NCBI GenBank assembly: GCA_037447655.1
Contig: JBBHKE010001644.1
Coordinates: 1-64,000, forward strand
DNA: 64,000 bases
Direction: 5' to 3'
Origin: Zygnema cylindricum
Taxonomy: Eukaryota > Streptophyta > Zygnematophyceae > Zygnematales > Zygnemataceae
Below are positions 23,116-35,973 of this stretch, piece by piece (positions within the stretch are counted from its first letter, which is position 1; each line of letters opens with the position of its first letter). The position numbers were made by a program, and so were the translations under genes. The notes under the pieces are model-generated. The model searched no databases, had not been told where the DNA came from, and worked only from the letters and a program-made list of their open reading frames with translations.

Positions 23116-24289
23116 TGAAACTATGTGTGCTCCATTGCCCACAGAAATCGCAGATCCAAAAGAAGCTTATCTAGATAGTGCCGACTCCAAGTTGATATAA
23201 ACCCAAATGACTGACCCCTTGAGAATCACAAACCCATTATAGCTTCACCCCTCTGAAATAAGACTTTCTGTGTGCTCAGTTCTACCACTGAATGCAAAGT
23301 TAGAATATGAGTTTTGGACACATTCACCCACTTTGAATTTCCCTTATTAATGCAGCCACCCTGGTAGGCAAAACCTTTGACCGACTACACCCCTGTGTAG
23401 CCTGGACTACCCTGAGTCCGCGGCAAAAAGAATCACTGAAATTGGTCAAATAAATTGATAGTTATGGCTGGCCAAAGTTTGCCATTTATAAAAGGTGCTC
23501 TGTGGGAGAGGCAGCTACCTACCCAAAATTTTCTAAGTCCTATTCCCCCTCTAAAACTCTATCTACTGAAGTACGACACCAATCAAATTATTGTGTCGTA
23601 CAGAAAAGTACAAGTGTTGGTGTACTTTATGTACGACCGTTGTACAACTTGGCCAAAATGTCGCCACGTGTCAAATCAGGATTTGTTCCTATAATCTCCG
23701 GAGTTCCCGTAATCCAATGTTATCACGGCACGTGTCATCTGACGTGGCAAAGACCGTAAAACGCCAAAAGTACCTCTTCCGTGATCGCGGCGCCTATCGT
23801 TGCCGTCCGATCAAAACCGGCTATAATCCTAGTTGCTGAAATTCGACGCGCGATATTTTTTTCGCTATCGAAATAAATGCGCGGTATCCGTTCCGTCCCC
23901 ATACCGTACTCCGTACTAAATCAAACTGTATCTATGCACTTGGTAACTATTCTTTGTTAAACGAATTAATCTACGTGCAACAATTTATATATTTATCAAA
24001 CACAATATATCGTAATATTATTCCTAGACTTAACGGTTAGAGCTAACGGCTACGGCAACTTGACGAACGGCAGGTACCAGGATCAACTCCTGGGTCCGTC
24101 AAGTGTATTTTTGGTAAATCTACTTGATCTACCCCTTGTCTTCTCTAGTGAGATTAGGCAGCCATGGCTAAAGCTCCCTATCAAGCCTTCAATGACTACA
24201 ACAAGTGTGGGGGCTTGGAGTAGGGATTCAGGGACAGACTGCCTTTGCTATTTTTCTATAAAGACCTAGAAAATACTCAAATATCAACG
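23116..24289 (-). mobile_element. Solo LTR F, of the element D family
   Basis: In plus reading it starts TGAAACTATG and ends ATATCAACG, so the usual terminal CA is CG. A perfect GTGGT target duplication flanks it (23111-23115 and 24290-24294). It carries the tRNA-like module at 24020-24102 and ACGT-core sites (GGCACGTGTC and TGACGTGGC) near 23726-23748. Confidence 0.92.
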
Positions 24290-24294
24290 GTGGT

Positions 24295-25135
24295 GAAGCC
24301 GGGTATACACTAAAACGTGAGGTGTCACATATTCTCCCGCCACGTTCCAAATCTCGTGGAGTGCGCGGCCCTCGCGTGGACCTCGTGTTTTTGCAAGGCG
24401 CACAAAGAACATTGGAGGATGTAGTTCTCACCGACTCGACGGGATCCCATGTTTCAACGCATGCTGCATTACATTTTGGTGGCTGGGGATGAAGCGACCT
24501 CTAAAGAACGTGATTACGCTCATCGGGACCCAGCCGACAACTTCATACCGTTTGCTTTGGAGATATTTAGGACCTTGGACTTGTCGTTCGACAACTTCAT
24601 CCGTGATTGTGCTCGACGGTCAATTGAGGCTTGTGGACCTGGCAACCCTCCCTCGGCTCTAATGTCGGCCTTTAAACGCCAAAGGATCTTTGTTGCCCTT
24701 GAATGATCTCAAGCATTGGCCCTTATCCGACAAAGCATAGTGGTGAACGATGGTCGAGGCCTGCAAGATTTCCTCCCCGCCACCCGATGCACATTGATGA
24801 TATTTGTTCCTCATAACTTTAGTGAACACTTGTTTTAGGCTTCGGGCCGACGACCCTTTTTTGTCATCTAGAGCCTTTGCATAGTGTAGTTTTAAGTGCT
24901 TTTGTAGTTTAGTTTTAATGTTTTTTTTTTGTTTCTTATGTTTTCCTTCGTTATTTTTTTATTTTTTTTTACTTTTACTGTTGGTTAGCTTTTACTGTTT
25001 TGGCACGTTCTTTTGGTTTTATAATTCTAGCCTTTAATGGTAGTCAATTTTCCTTTTCAATCAAGGTTTGTACTTTGATGGTTTAACCATCGCGTTTTTC
25101 ATAATAAAATCTTTCTCTTTGTTAATAAAATTTTC
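24295..25135 (+). pseudogene. LINE-like remnant, part 3 of 3, with 3' tail
   Basis: Continues part 2 with RPRVDLVFLQ-type sequence in shifting frames, then FIPFALEIFRTLDLSFDNFI and ALIRQSIV, typical of the extreme C-terminus of such ORFs. After a T-rich stretch, the tail reads CCTTTAATGGTAGT, GGTTTAACCATCG, CATAATAAAATCTT. This tail recurs inverted at 37718-37840, which identifies it as the family's 3' end. Confidence 0.6.
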
Positions 25136-27731
25136 GCCACTTCAAACAACTTTTATCCGTACACACTTGTCCGATTTTCACTATGGGTCGATCAATTAGA
25201 AGGTGGGAATCTTGCCATTCAATTGCGACCGTTAGATCTAAAATCCGACATACGTATACGGAGAAAAGATGTTTTAAGTGGCAAAAAAAACATTAACACT
25301 AATAGCAATATACAGTGTACCTCACTTTTTGCCTAATAAAGCCCCACCTTAATGCGACGAGAATCAAAAGAAAAAAGACCCCCAAAACTTCAATGATTGG
25401 GAAAGCCGCGGGAAATCGGTGGATTTGTTATTACGCGTGTAATTCCATAGAAGGACAAAAATAAAAAGACACACTAAAATTTCCCGCAAAAAATTGATTA
25501 ACTTCTTTTGAACCTACGGAAGTTTGCCAAACTTTGGAGTTAATGCCAAAAAAATATTGTGCCGAGTAAGGTTGTTTGCACACTTTGAAATGTTACTTTG
25601 GATTTTAGCGCAAATTTTACGGTGTACTTTTCAAAGTGTTCCTATGTCTGTTGAAAAGAGGTAATTAATAGTTCAATTCCCTATTTTAGTTTTGTTTTAA
25701 AGAAAGAGAGTAAGGATCAAAAGCGCGCCATGGCTGCCGCCATATTTAGAAAGTGGCAGTTTTTGCAGTTAAGCGTATTTTGGCTAAAATGATGAATAGG
25801 TCTTATTTGAACCTGTGACCTCTAGGTTCTTTATAGACTAACGCCTTAACTATTAAGGCGTTACGACACGATACACGTGACGGGTTTCATAAATATATAA
25901 ACATTAACGAAACAGCTAATTAACAGCAAACTAACCAAAATGAGCAATTTCTGCATGTACGCGAATCTGAACCGTGTAAAATATGTTTTGATCGGACGGC
26001 CGGCATTAAAGCCGCCACGCGAAGTGAGCTTTTCGGCGGCATACGGATATAGCGTCATTTGATATTATTATTGTTGTTTTTCATTTAGAGATAAGAGAAA
26101 GAGGAGCAGTCAAATGAGAAAGATGGGGAGAGACGAGGACGTCGTAAAATTTTGCAAAAGACTCATGAATGAAAGTAGAGGTCTAAGACCCCAACAATTT
26201 TTTTTCGAACATGCTTGTCATTTTTGTACATACATGCGCGTGATGAGCAGGGAAAAAAATAGCGTGTACTCTCCCTCATTCAATTTTTTTTGAAAACGTG
26301 TCATGCGTGCAATACCGGCTTTCTATTCGTCTATAGCGTGTTATTTTGGTTAAAATCAGGTCGCGATTTGATTTTATTACAAGTGTGAAGATGAGCTGGC
26401 GTGACGTGGAAGTGGGTCGCGATGATAATAACACCAAATTGACGTACTGTCCAAGTTTCAAGATGACGCAAAATGTACTTTGGTTCTTGCCCATTTTTAA
26501 TACGTCATAAGATTTTCTCGTTGCAAGTCCTATTTTTTGTGAAAAAGACGGAAAAAAGGCCTTGCTTGAACACATGGGCACACACCCTAAAACAAAATTT
26601 GAAATTTCGTAATGAGTTGCAAACATACAAACATTTTTTTTGGTGTGCTCTTTGTTGTGCGAAAAAAAATCAAAAATGTGTGACTCAATCGACAACGTTT
26701 TTCTATTACGTTATGTGCCCATGTAAAAGTTACTTTTAAAAATAAGTTTGGATTTTAGTGAAGATTCTCCGTACTACTTATCATATCGTTCCAATGTGCT
26801 AAAATATAATTGTTACTTTGACATGCGATGGTCGTAGACTTGGGCAAAAGTTGTGACAGTTGAAGGCGACTAAAAACTTGCGACAATTGGTTACGTCTAC
26901 AAAAACAAAACGATTGTCGACCTTTATTTTTATGTGACATTGAAGATGTGTAGGGTTCTTAGAAATTGTGACGTCATGCTTACTTGTGACAATGTTGACA
27001 TCACTAAACCTAAAACTTTTTGCCATGGCTTCTTGACTTTGCTTTTTTGTTTTCTCTCACTCTACTTGCCATCAAACTACGCCCAAAGGTAGTAAAAAAT
27101 ATATTGTTTAGAGCTTTTTCATTCCATACCACTATTGTCGTGTTTCATTTTAAGAAGTGTGAGATAATAGCGATAATGTGAGTGGGAGAGGGAAAGGCGA
27201 CGACGACTCAAACTTATGCAAAGGAGCTATGAATGAAAGTGGAGGATCACCCTTACAAGTTTTTTACGTACATGCGCCTGAGGAGCGAGTACTCTCTCTC
27301 TTGCTAAAAACATCACATTTTTGTGGCACATGCATGGGTGTTTTATTATACCCTGCTCAAGTGGTACTTTAACTAAAATCACCTCGGCAAGGTGATTTTG
27401 GGCAAAGTTTTTTGATGAGTTGGAAGCGCATGCCCGTCGGTCAAAAAGAGGAAAACGCCAAATTGAGTACAAAAAACGCCAAAAATGGAGTACATCAAAG
27501 TATAAAGTTAATGCTCATTGCATTGTGTTTATTACAATTTTTCCGTACAGAAAAATATTTTCACTTTTGCGGAAAAAATCTCGGAGGAAGATGACAAAAA
27601 AACAGGATACATTAACACATAGGCACACCTTGTTAGGCCTCCTTCCCATCACGCGTTGCCTTGTTATAGCAAAGAGACGTTCACTAACATTAATATTTTG
27701 ACCAATTTAACATTAGGTCGTGCCATGAAAC
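25136..27731. other. Anonymous non-coding DNA
   Basis: No gene found on either strand; open frames are short and overlap on both strands. A right-end fragment of a TACACC MITE is at about 25290-25316 (actaatagcaatatacagtgta). The tRNA-like piece at 25798-25866 is listed separately. The rest (26070-27730) shows no repeat I can relate to other parts of the window. Confidence 0.4.
25798..25866 (-). repeat. tRNA-like sequence, possibly part of a decayed LTR
   Basis: On the minus strand: ACGCCTTAATAGTTAAGGCGT (strong D-arm dyad), then GGTCACAGGTTCAAATAAGACC with a B-box-like core. About 60 bases upstream on plus, at 25730, lies CGCGCCATGGCTGCCGCC, resembling the GATCCATGGCTGCCTTAG that precedes the tRNA-like module in the A and C LTRs. 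A much-diverged LTR is therefore possible but unproven. Confidence 0.35.
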
Positions 27732-28249
27732 TACACCGTGAATAACTTTTAATGTTAATAACACTAAGTCGGCGCCCCTAAGATTTAACCCTCAAACCCT
27801 ACAATAGAATCAATAACTGTATTTTTTCCTTTAAGTTAATGCAGTTACGAAATTTGTTAATGTTAATTACACCAATTTATGTAATAATTGAATACTGGTG
27901 TACAAAATGTGCTAGTCCGTATTAAAATTGCTCTTTATTTCGTAAAAAAAAACGTTAAATAACGAAGTCGACACTTGAAAGTGACTGGTCTTAACACGAG
28001 AAAGGGCAATCAAATTTGATTCCTAGTAATAAATATGAGAGAAAATCACGAGAACGTTGTTCCCACATATTTAAACATCAACAATGTGAACACACGCTAT
28101 AGGGGGAAGGTGTATTCAAATTAATGTTAGATGTACAAATTAATTTTAATCTTTCGTTGGCTAAGACCTTTAACCCAAAATAGAGTTAATAGCAGTGTTT
28201 GTTTATTTACACTAAAAATTTCTTTACCTTAATAATGAATCGTGGTGTA
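27732..28249. mobile_element. MITE of the TACACC family (copy 5)
   Basis: Left TACACCGTGAATAAC, right AATGAATCGTGGTGTA, about 518 bp and non-coding. The ends are more diverged than in copy 3. Confidence 0.6.
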
Positions 28250-29624
28250 CCCATCGTCTACATGCTTTACTTTGGTCATTACCACGTAAACTTGTTCACA
28301 TGTTGAAAGTCGTGAAAAGTATTCAAGCACAAAACTTGAATGTAAAATTTGTATTCGAGATAGAAATTGAAGATTTGCACCACGGTGCTAAATGTAAGAT
28401 TTGAAAGTGCTTATTATGTAATTATAAGGGAGTGCTAGAATGTTTTAAAACCTATAGAATCATTTTTGCGAAGGTTAGGTTAATGGATGGCAAATGCAGC
28501 GTGAGAGGACATCATTCGACAACAATTTTCTAATGGCTTTTCATTAAATATTTTGGTCACCCTCCCCATAAGCTCATGACCTATACAATGTGAAAACCAC
28601 TACCATGTTATCATGAAACTTATGGTACTCTGCACTCTACGGTACCCCACTCCCCGTGTTTCCCTATACCATTTTTGTGTTGGAATGTGAATTATATAGT
28701 TATAAGTTTAATTCGAATGTGAGATATGCCTTTATGAATTTACTTCGAATGTCAATTATATATTTATGAGTTTACTTCCAATGTGAACTATCTAATAATG
28801 AGTTTACTGCCTTTTTATGAGTTTAATTTGTATGTGGATAGACTAAACCAGTACTCGACAAGCCGCCGCTGTTCAACAAAAACTTTATCTCTTCTTACGT
28901 TTTACATTTTTTGTATTGTTTTTGTAGCATCCGTGGTTTTCCTAACCTCCGTATCGACAACATTTTCCAAAGAGATGTTTGAATGAATGAATATTTTTTC
29001 ATTTTCTTTAAAGTTGTCAAAATTCTACATTTGAAAAAAAAATTATGTGGCAAAATTTTCAGGGTGTTCATATGCCCTCTCCCCTCCCCACCCCCCTCTC
29101 GATTCCCTCGCCTCTTTCCTCCTCTTTCCCTACCCCTTTACCCTCCACTTCCCTCCTCTTTACCCTTCCCTCTCCCCTCTCTTCCCTTTCCCCTCCCCTT
29201 ACCCTTCTCACTCTTACTGAACCTCCTTGTCCCTAGACCTCTCTTCTCCCTCCATTTTTAGAGACTCTCACTCTCTCTACCATGTCCTTCCCTCTCTATC
29301 TCTCCATCCCTAGATCTCTCTTTCTCTCTCTAAGTGATTCGTCAAAGGAGGAGTTAGAAGGAAGAAGAAGGAAAGTTATTCAGAAAAAGTAGAAAACCAA
29401 AAGTCACATTGAAGTCAGCTTTACCGTTTATCCTTTTGTTTAACCTTTTTTTCCTTTTTTTTTTGTTATTTTTTACTAAATATTATTTCAAAATTAGGTT
29501 CTTTTAAATGTATTGGATTTGTTTCACGCTTTTTTAGATCAAATAGAATGATTTCATATTTCTGTAATGTTCATTTTCGATTCTGCCTTAAAGAGGGAAA
29601 GATAAGGGGAGAGAGAGGAAAAAG
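28250..29624. other. Non-coding DNA with a pyrimidine tract
   Basis: No gene. Around 28680-28830 a loose repeat of GAATGTGAATTATATA / TATGAGTTTACTT words occurs about five times. A strand-biased CCCTCT-rich tract lies at 29070-29340. Long open frames there are artefacts of low complexity. Confidence 0.4.
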
Positions 29625-30282
29625 TGTAAGATCTTGAACAAAAGAGTTTCACTTAAAATTGATTCACAAAACATAAATCATTTACACAACGGAAGCTCAT
29701 AAAAGACAAGAGGATTATTCAGCCAGAAAGATTTATAAGTGATCTTGGCCGAAGCCTCTTTACATCATCTCTCTTCTCTCTCTTCTCTATCCTCTTTAAA
29801 TAATCTCTTACTCCAATATCAAATCCTCTATGATTTAATCATGTAAGGTAGAATTAATTAATTCGATACTCTGCACATGTACACTGCTGCTTATATATAC
29901 TCGCTACTCTGCACTAAGAGACAACAAGATAAGACAAGCAGAACTTAGCGTAGCGACGAAGTCTGTCCCTAGCTGACTGTGCACACTTCAATGAAAGTTC
30001 CACGAAGGAAGGCGCACACGCTTCTTCCTTCAAAACGACAAACTCCAAACGTTGACTTAAACACGTGTCGCTTCACGAACACACCTGCACGCAAATTGAA
30101 ACACCTGGCACGAAACAAACAAGTGACGCGAAACGAAATAGTATGTTTCTTTCGCGGACAACAAAAGCACTGTCGTAAAACGACATCGTACCTTTTGGAT
30201 GATGACTCGACAGTTTGGGTCAAACAAATACAAGTTGGTATGACGCTTCGCGGAAATACAGCGAAACGACAACAATCCAACA
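29625..30282 (-). repeat. 3' LTR of element E
   Basis: In plus reading TGTAAGATC...ATCCAACA, 658 bp. Nearly parallel to 35301-35973, including the short TATATATACTCGC segment (TATA-like on minus) near 29892 and the (TCTCT) run near 29770. Confidence 0.92.
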
Positions 30283-30315
30283 ATCCCCCTCTTATTGTCG
30301 GAATCGCCAAACTCT

Positions 30316-33300
30316 TCAAAATAATCCAAGTTTCGGTCGTCCCCTCTCAAACACATCATGTGTGGCAGCCTTTGTCAACAAATCATCCGCCTCCTCTTTT
30401 GTTTGTACGTACGAAAATACAATCTCGTTCGCCGTAACCAAATCTCTTACAAAATGCCATAGGATCCTGATGTGTTTGGTCCTCTTGTGAAACACTGGAT
30501 TTTTTGCTAACGCCATCAAACTCATGTTGTCAGAACAAATCGTCATACAACCAATAGGAATGCTTAACTCACGTAACATCTCCTTAATCCAAATCGAAGC
30601 TTTAGCTGCATGACACACAGCCATATACTCAGATTTTGTGGAACTCAACGCAACCGTAGGTTGTAACCTAGAACTCTAGGAGATCGCAGCTCCTCCAAAA
30701 ATAAATGCATATCCTGACGTGGACTTACTTGAATCAAAATCACCGCCCCAATCCGCGTCACAATACCCAACACACTCCAAAGAATTTTTTTCAGAAGTAA
30801 ACAAAAGTCCAAGATCAATCGTACCAACCAAGTATCAAAAGATACGTTGTACGGCCTCCCACTGTGCCTTCTTTGGCTCGTGAGAATAACGGGTGATGAT
30901 GGAAACCTCGGCCGAAATATCTGGACGAGTACCAACGCTAAGGTACATAAGTGAACCAACCGCCTCTCGATATGGTACGTCGATAGAATCCTCCTCTTCA
31001 AACTTACGAATGTGTAGGTTTGCATCCAATGGTGCAGGAAGCGGTTTCGCGTCAGACATACCAAATCTCTCCAAAATCTCCTTTTAACATTGAGCTTGAC
31101 TCAATTTAATGTTCCCCTCTTTGTCACGTATCACTTCAATCCAAAAAATATACCGTACCTCTCCAAAATCCGTAACTTTACAGTGTAATCCAAGGTAACA
31201 TTTCAACTCATTAATGCAATCCAACTTGTCGCATACCATCAAGAAATCATCCACATAAAGAGAAAAGATTATTTGATCAACTCCTTCACCTTTCACATAA
31301 ACTCCAAAATCGGACGTAGTCCGTACAAATCCAAACTTCAATAGTACTTGATGAAGTCTCAAATACCAAGTGCGTGGTGCTTGTTTCAAACCATATAATG
31401 ACTTTCGCAAACGCCATACATTTCCTTCCTGCAAAGGAGAGACACCTTCCGGTACCTTCATATATACTCCAACTCACCATTTAAAAATGCGGTCTCAACG
31501 TCCATTTGATAGACGTGCTTCTTCCCCATCGCTGCAATTGCAATAATAATCCGTAGTGAGTCGAACTTCACCACGGGAGCATAAGTCTCCTTAAAATTGA
31601 TTCCCTCACGTTGTTGGAACCCCTTATAAACAAGCCTCGCGTTGTACTTAATTATTTCACCCGACGCTCCAGTTTTGGTTTTAAAGACCCACTTTGCATC
31701 AATCGCCTTTTTCCCCTCCGGTTATTTCACTTCCTCAAAAGTTCGATTATCAACCACCGACTTAAATTCTTTCTCCCACGCCAGTTTCCACTTATTCTCC
31801 CAATCAACCGACCTCCTAGCCTCGACATAAGATTGAGGGTCGCCAGTCATATTTTCCGTAAGTGATTGCTACAAAAGAAACTCCGTCTCCTTAGCATCGG
31901 AAAGAAAATAATGCGAATTCGATGCATTTTCCCCTTTTCGATCGTAAGTGAGTTTCTCCGGTTTCTTCCCCTTTGTAATCCGAGAGCTCCTCCTAATAAC
32001 TTGCTCCTCTTCCTTTTCCTCTTTCTCTTCCTCGGATTCAATTTCGATTTCCTTCTCATTTGATTTAGAACTCGACTTAGAGCTTTGAGATTTCCGAATG
32101 TTCGAAGGCACTCGGGAATCCAAAGATCCGTTACTCTTTCTTTCAAATTCAATTTCAACCGATTTCTTGAAATTCTTTTTCTTAGTTTTCTCATTCGGTT
32201 CCACATCGGATTCCGAATCCCCAATGAACGGAAAACTCTCAATTTCACTCTCCTCATAGAAATCCAAATTCTCTTTAAATTTCCCAACGAAATTCATGGC
32301 CGATTTGAGATCCTCATGAAAATCCACATTCCGAGATTCCTCCACAGTGTGACGAGCCGGATCATACACTTGGTACAAATTCCCCTTCGCGCTATAACCA
32401 ACAAAAATTCTCGGCCAACACCTTGGTGAACATTTCCCTTTCCTCTTGATTGATTCCACATAAACCGTAGCATGACATCCCCAAATTCTCAAATGATGAA
32501 CCGTGGGCTTTCTCCCACTCCATAACTCCTCCGGTGTTTTACTTCCGGAAACCGAAGTGAGTCTTTGGTTATAAATATAATTCGCCGTAAGAATCGCATC
32601 TCCCCACAAAAACATCGCTCGTCCGGAGCTATGAACCATCGCACGGACCATTTCTTGTAAGGTACGATTCTTCCTCTCGGCCACTCCATTTAACTCCGGA
32701 GAATAAGGCGCCGTGAATTGATGCCTTATCCCCCACTCCTTACAATACCCCTCAAAAACAACAAACTCCCCTCCATTGTCTCAACGAATGGACTTAAGCC
32801 TCTTATCAATTTACCTTTCGGCCATCACATGCCATTCTTTGAATTTTTCAAATGCATCCGATTTCTTTTTCAATAAATACACCCATGACTTCCGAGAGAA
32901 GTCATCAACAATTACCAAAGTATACTTATTACCTCCAATTGTCTCGGGTTTAATATGTCCACAAAGATCGATGTGGACAACCTCCAAAGGACTTTGAGCT
33001 CGATGCTTGATGTCTTTATTCGGATGGGATTTCCGAATTTGACGTCCTTTGCTACATCCTCCGCATCCGTTCGCCTTCTCAACGGATGCAAGGTCCAAAC
33101 CCCTCACCGAAGAATGACGAATCATCTTCTTCAAACTTACCTCGGATGTGTGACACATCCGATGATGCCATAAGGTAAGATCACCTTTCAACTCTGAAAT
33201 TTGATGTGAAATTCCCTCGGTGGGAAATTTAGATTTCGGCCTCCTCCATAAGAGCCGACTATGATTCGCATCCGTTACAACTCCTTCTCCAATTTTATTC

Positions 33301-35258
33301 CCCTTCTCATTCCAAATCTCAATAGATTGATCACCTCTCGCAAGTAAGCTTCCACCACTCTTTTGGATTTGTGGAACGCTTAACAAATTGACCGAACCGT
33401 CCAGAATATAAAGAGTATTTTGTAGACGATACTCCGTCGATCTCTCTTTCCCATCATTATCCCATGAAAGAAGATCAAGCCGAACCGTGCCAACCGTACC
33501 AACCGAAATGACATGGCCGCTTGCAACCGTAATAAACTTTGGAACCGTGAGTTCCCTCATATCATCAAACAAGGTAGCATCCGTGCAATCATGGTGAGAT
33601 GGCCCCGTATCAATGATCCACTCTTTCTCCAAATTTCCTCCACTACTTACCGAATCAAGGGTAAGATTAAGAACCGGAAACTCATCACCGGTTTCATTAC
33701 CATAGTCAAAGTAATTTGCATTACCGTAACCACGACCATCACCGCGGCGTCCTCCTCGGCCGCCACCTCGAGCGCCTCTATCACCTCCTCTACCTCCTCT
33801 TCCACTTCCGGAATCTCCACTCTTTGCGTAACATTGAGGGATCGTATGCCCCCACTTACCGCAAAAATGACATTGCTTATCCTTATCCGGACAAGATAAA
33901 GACAAATGTCCAAGCCGGTTACACCGGTAGCATGTCACATTGGAAAGATCCGAAGGGACCTTCGGTGGACGACCTTGATCCCTCTTGTTGCCTCGACCGC
34001 CACCACCACCTGTCGGGCCACCTCCTCTACCACCTCCTCTACCACCGGCAAAGTTAAGATCCGGGGTTTCGGGAGTAGTAGAGTTCTTTGCATAACATTG
34101 AGGGATTGTATGCCCCCACTTACCGCAAAAATGACATTGCTTATCCTTATCCGGACAAGATGAAGACAAATGTCCAACCCGGTTACATCGGTAGCATGTC
34201 ACATTGGAAAGATCCGAAGGGACCTTCGGTGGACGACCTTGATCCCTCTTGTTACCTCGGCCGCCACCACCACCTCTCGGGCCACCTCCTCTACCACCTC
34301 CTCTACCACCGGCAAAGTTAAGATCCGGTGTTTCGGGAGTAGTAGAGTTGAGAACTCCTCCTCCTCCACTTGAAGAAGCCGATGGAGTTCCCTCCGACAT
34401 TTTGATAAAATTGACGGTGAATCTGAAAGTATTATCAGCCTTCGCTCGTAAAATAGCTTTAAGATGCGAAAGCTTATCTGGCAAAGCCTTAAGAAAAACG
34501 CTAAATTTATCCGCATCCAAAATAACTCGACCATTGTTGAGTAATTGCTCGAGTATAATATTGAAGCGTTTCACGGCATCATCCATCAATTCATTTGACT
34601 TGATTTTAAAATTCATAAAATCTGTATAAACATATTGACCTTTGTTCTCAACGCCTTTCTCATATTGCTCCTCAAGTGCTTGCCAACACTCATGGGCCGT
34701 GCCGTGAGCGAGAAAATGATCAAGCACGGAAGAAGTGCAATTCTTCATCAAACCGGTCGTTGCCGCAATATCCTTCAACCTCCATTGAGCACGTGCCTTG
34801 CTCTTCGTTGGCATCTTCTCCTCTCCATTGACAATCCTCCAAAGCCTCTTAAGAATAAGTTGATTTGAAATAAATTTCTTCCAAACCGCATAATTGGTGC
34901 CATTAAAAGCCACGGATTTCCCCGACATATTATAATCATCTTCATTATCCAATGCCTCTTCAAAATCTGAATCTTCCTCTATCTTTGCTTTACCTTTCCT
35001 AATTCTCTCTTTTATCTCACTCTCATTAGCTCCTCCACTAAATGGATCGGCGGCTTGAAATGAAGCAAATTATCATTTCTCACTAGATTGAGTTTGAAAT
35101 CGTGAATCTACATATCTCATTAATGTATCAAACATCTCCTCAAATTTTCTCTCCCTATTCAGGGTCTCCTCAAATTGAGAACCCGAAAAACTGAACTCTC
35201 TTGCTCTCTCCGAAGTCGACATGGGGGAAGGAGTATTTTTATTCTCCTTCCTCCCCAT
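30316..35258 (-). pseudogene. gag-pol of element E with multiple stops
   Basis: Gag begins near ATG 35258 and meets two adjacent stops near 35070. The long frame 34952-32811 then covers Gag (SGKSVAFNGTNYAVWKKF), four zinc knuckles, a protease with DTGPSHH where DTGAS-type is usual, the integrase HHCC region and HIDLCG. Two more stops precede DNGGEF near 32780. The frame 32684-31869 holds AERKNRTLQEM and the integrase tail. Reverse transcriptase follows, with SLYGLKQAPR and YVDDFLMV (31084-31461), then RNase H ending at 30316 (LSSTKSEYMA). Interrupting stops or shifts occur near 31722, 31470, 31084, 30835 and 30680. Confidence 0.9.
33830..34357 (-). repeat. Tandem duplication of the Gag zinc-knuckle block in element E
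   Basis: Two adjacent 264-bp (88-codon) units in frame. Each has a TTPETPDLNFAGG start, a glycine-arginine-rich stretch and two CX2CX4HX4C knuckles (CYRCNR..GHLS..SC and CHFCGKWGHTIPQC). The repeats differ at only a few residues, so the event is recent relative to the family. The result is four knuckles instead of two. Confidence 0.9.
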
Positions 35259-35300
35259 GCGCTCCCTCTCTATCTCCGAAGCACTAGCTCTGATGCCAAT

Positions 35301-35973
35301 TGTAGGATCTTGAGCAAAAGAAATTCAATAAAAATAATTCACAAAACATAAATCATTACACAGCGGAAGCTCATAAAAAACAAGAGGAATATTCAGCCAA
35401 AAAGAATTATAAGTGGTCTTGGCCGAAGCCTCTTTACATCATCTCTCTTCTCTCTTCTCTCGCTTCTCTATCCTCTTTAAATAATCTCTTACTCCAATAT
35501 CAAATCCTCTATGATTCAATCATGTAAGGTAGAATTAATTAATTCGATTAATTCGATACTCTGCACATGTACACTGCTGCCTATATATACTCGCTACTCT
35601 GCACTAAGAGACAACAAGATAAGACATGCAGAACTTAGCGTAGCGACGAAGTCTGTCCCTAGCTGACTGTGCACACTTCAATGAAAGTTCCACGAAGGAA
35701 GGCGCACACGCTTCTTCCTTCAAAACGACAAACTCCAAACGTTGACTTAAACACGTGTCGCTTCACGAACACACCTGCACGCAAATTGAAACACCTGCGC
35801 ACGAAACAAACAAGTGACGCAAAACGAAATAGTACGTTTCTTTCGCGGACAACAAAAGTACTGTCGCAAAACGACATCGTACCTTTTGTATGATGACGCG
35901 ACAGTTCGCGTTAAACAAATACAAGGTTGTATGACACTTCGCGGAAATACCGCGAAACGACAATAATCTAACT
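35301..35973 (-). repeat. 5' LTR of element E
   Basis: 673 bp, in plus reading TGTAGGATC...CTAACT. It differs from the left LTR by scattered changes and a duplicated ATTCGATTA near 35545. The outer end should be CA but reads CT. Confidence 0.9.

Larger units (their letters stand above)
29625..35973 (-). mobile_element. Copia element E, minus strand, a separate family
   Basis: 3' LTR at 29625-30282, 5' LTR at 35301-35973. The LTRs (TGTTGGATTG...CCTACA) are unrelated to A-D. Beside the 5' LTR on the minus strand comes ATTGGCATCAGAGC, a conventional primer site for the 3' end of initiator tRNA-Met. The polypurine tract complement ATCCCCCTC lies next to 30282. No convincing target duplication was found; both flanks are purine-rich, and the outermost base of the 5' LTR is changed. 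Confidence 0.92.

Noticed and set aside
29045-29261. Proline/leucine/serine-rich small proteins
   Set aside because: These frames come from a CCCTCT tract and are open in several frames at once.
32085-32429. Plus-strand frames within elements C and E
   Set aside because: They are shadows of the minus-strand gag-pol frames.
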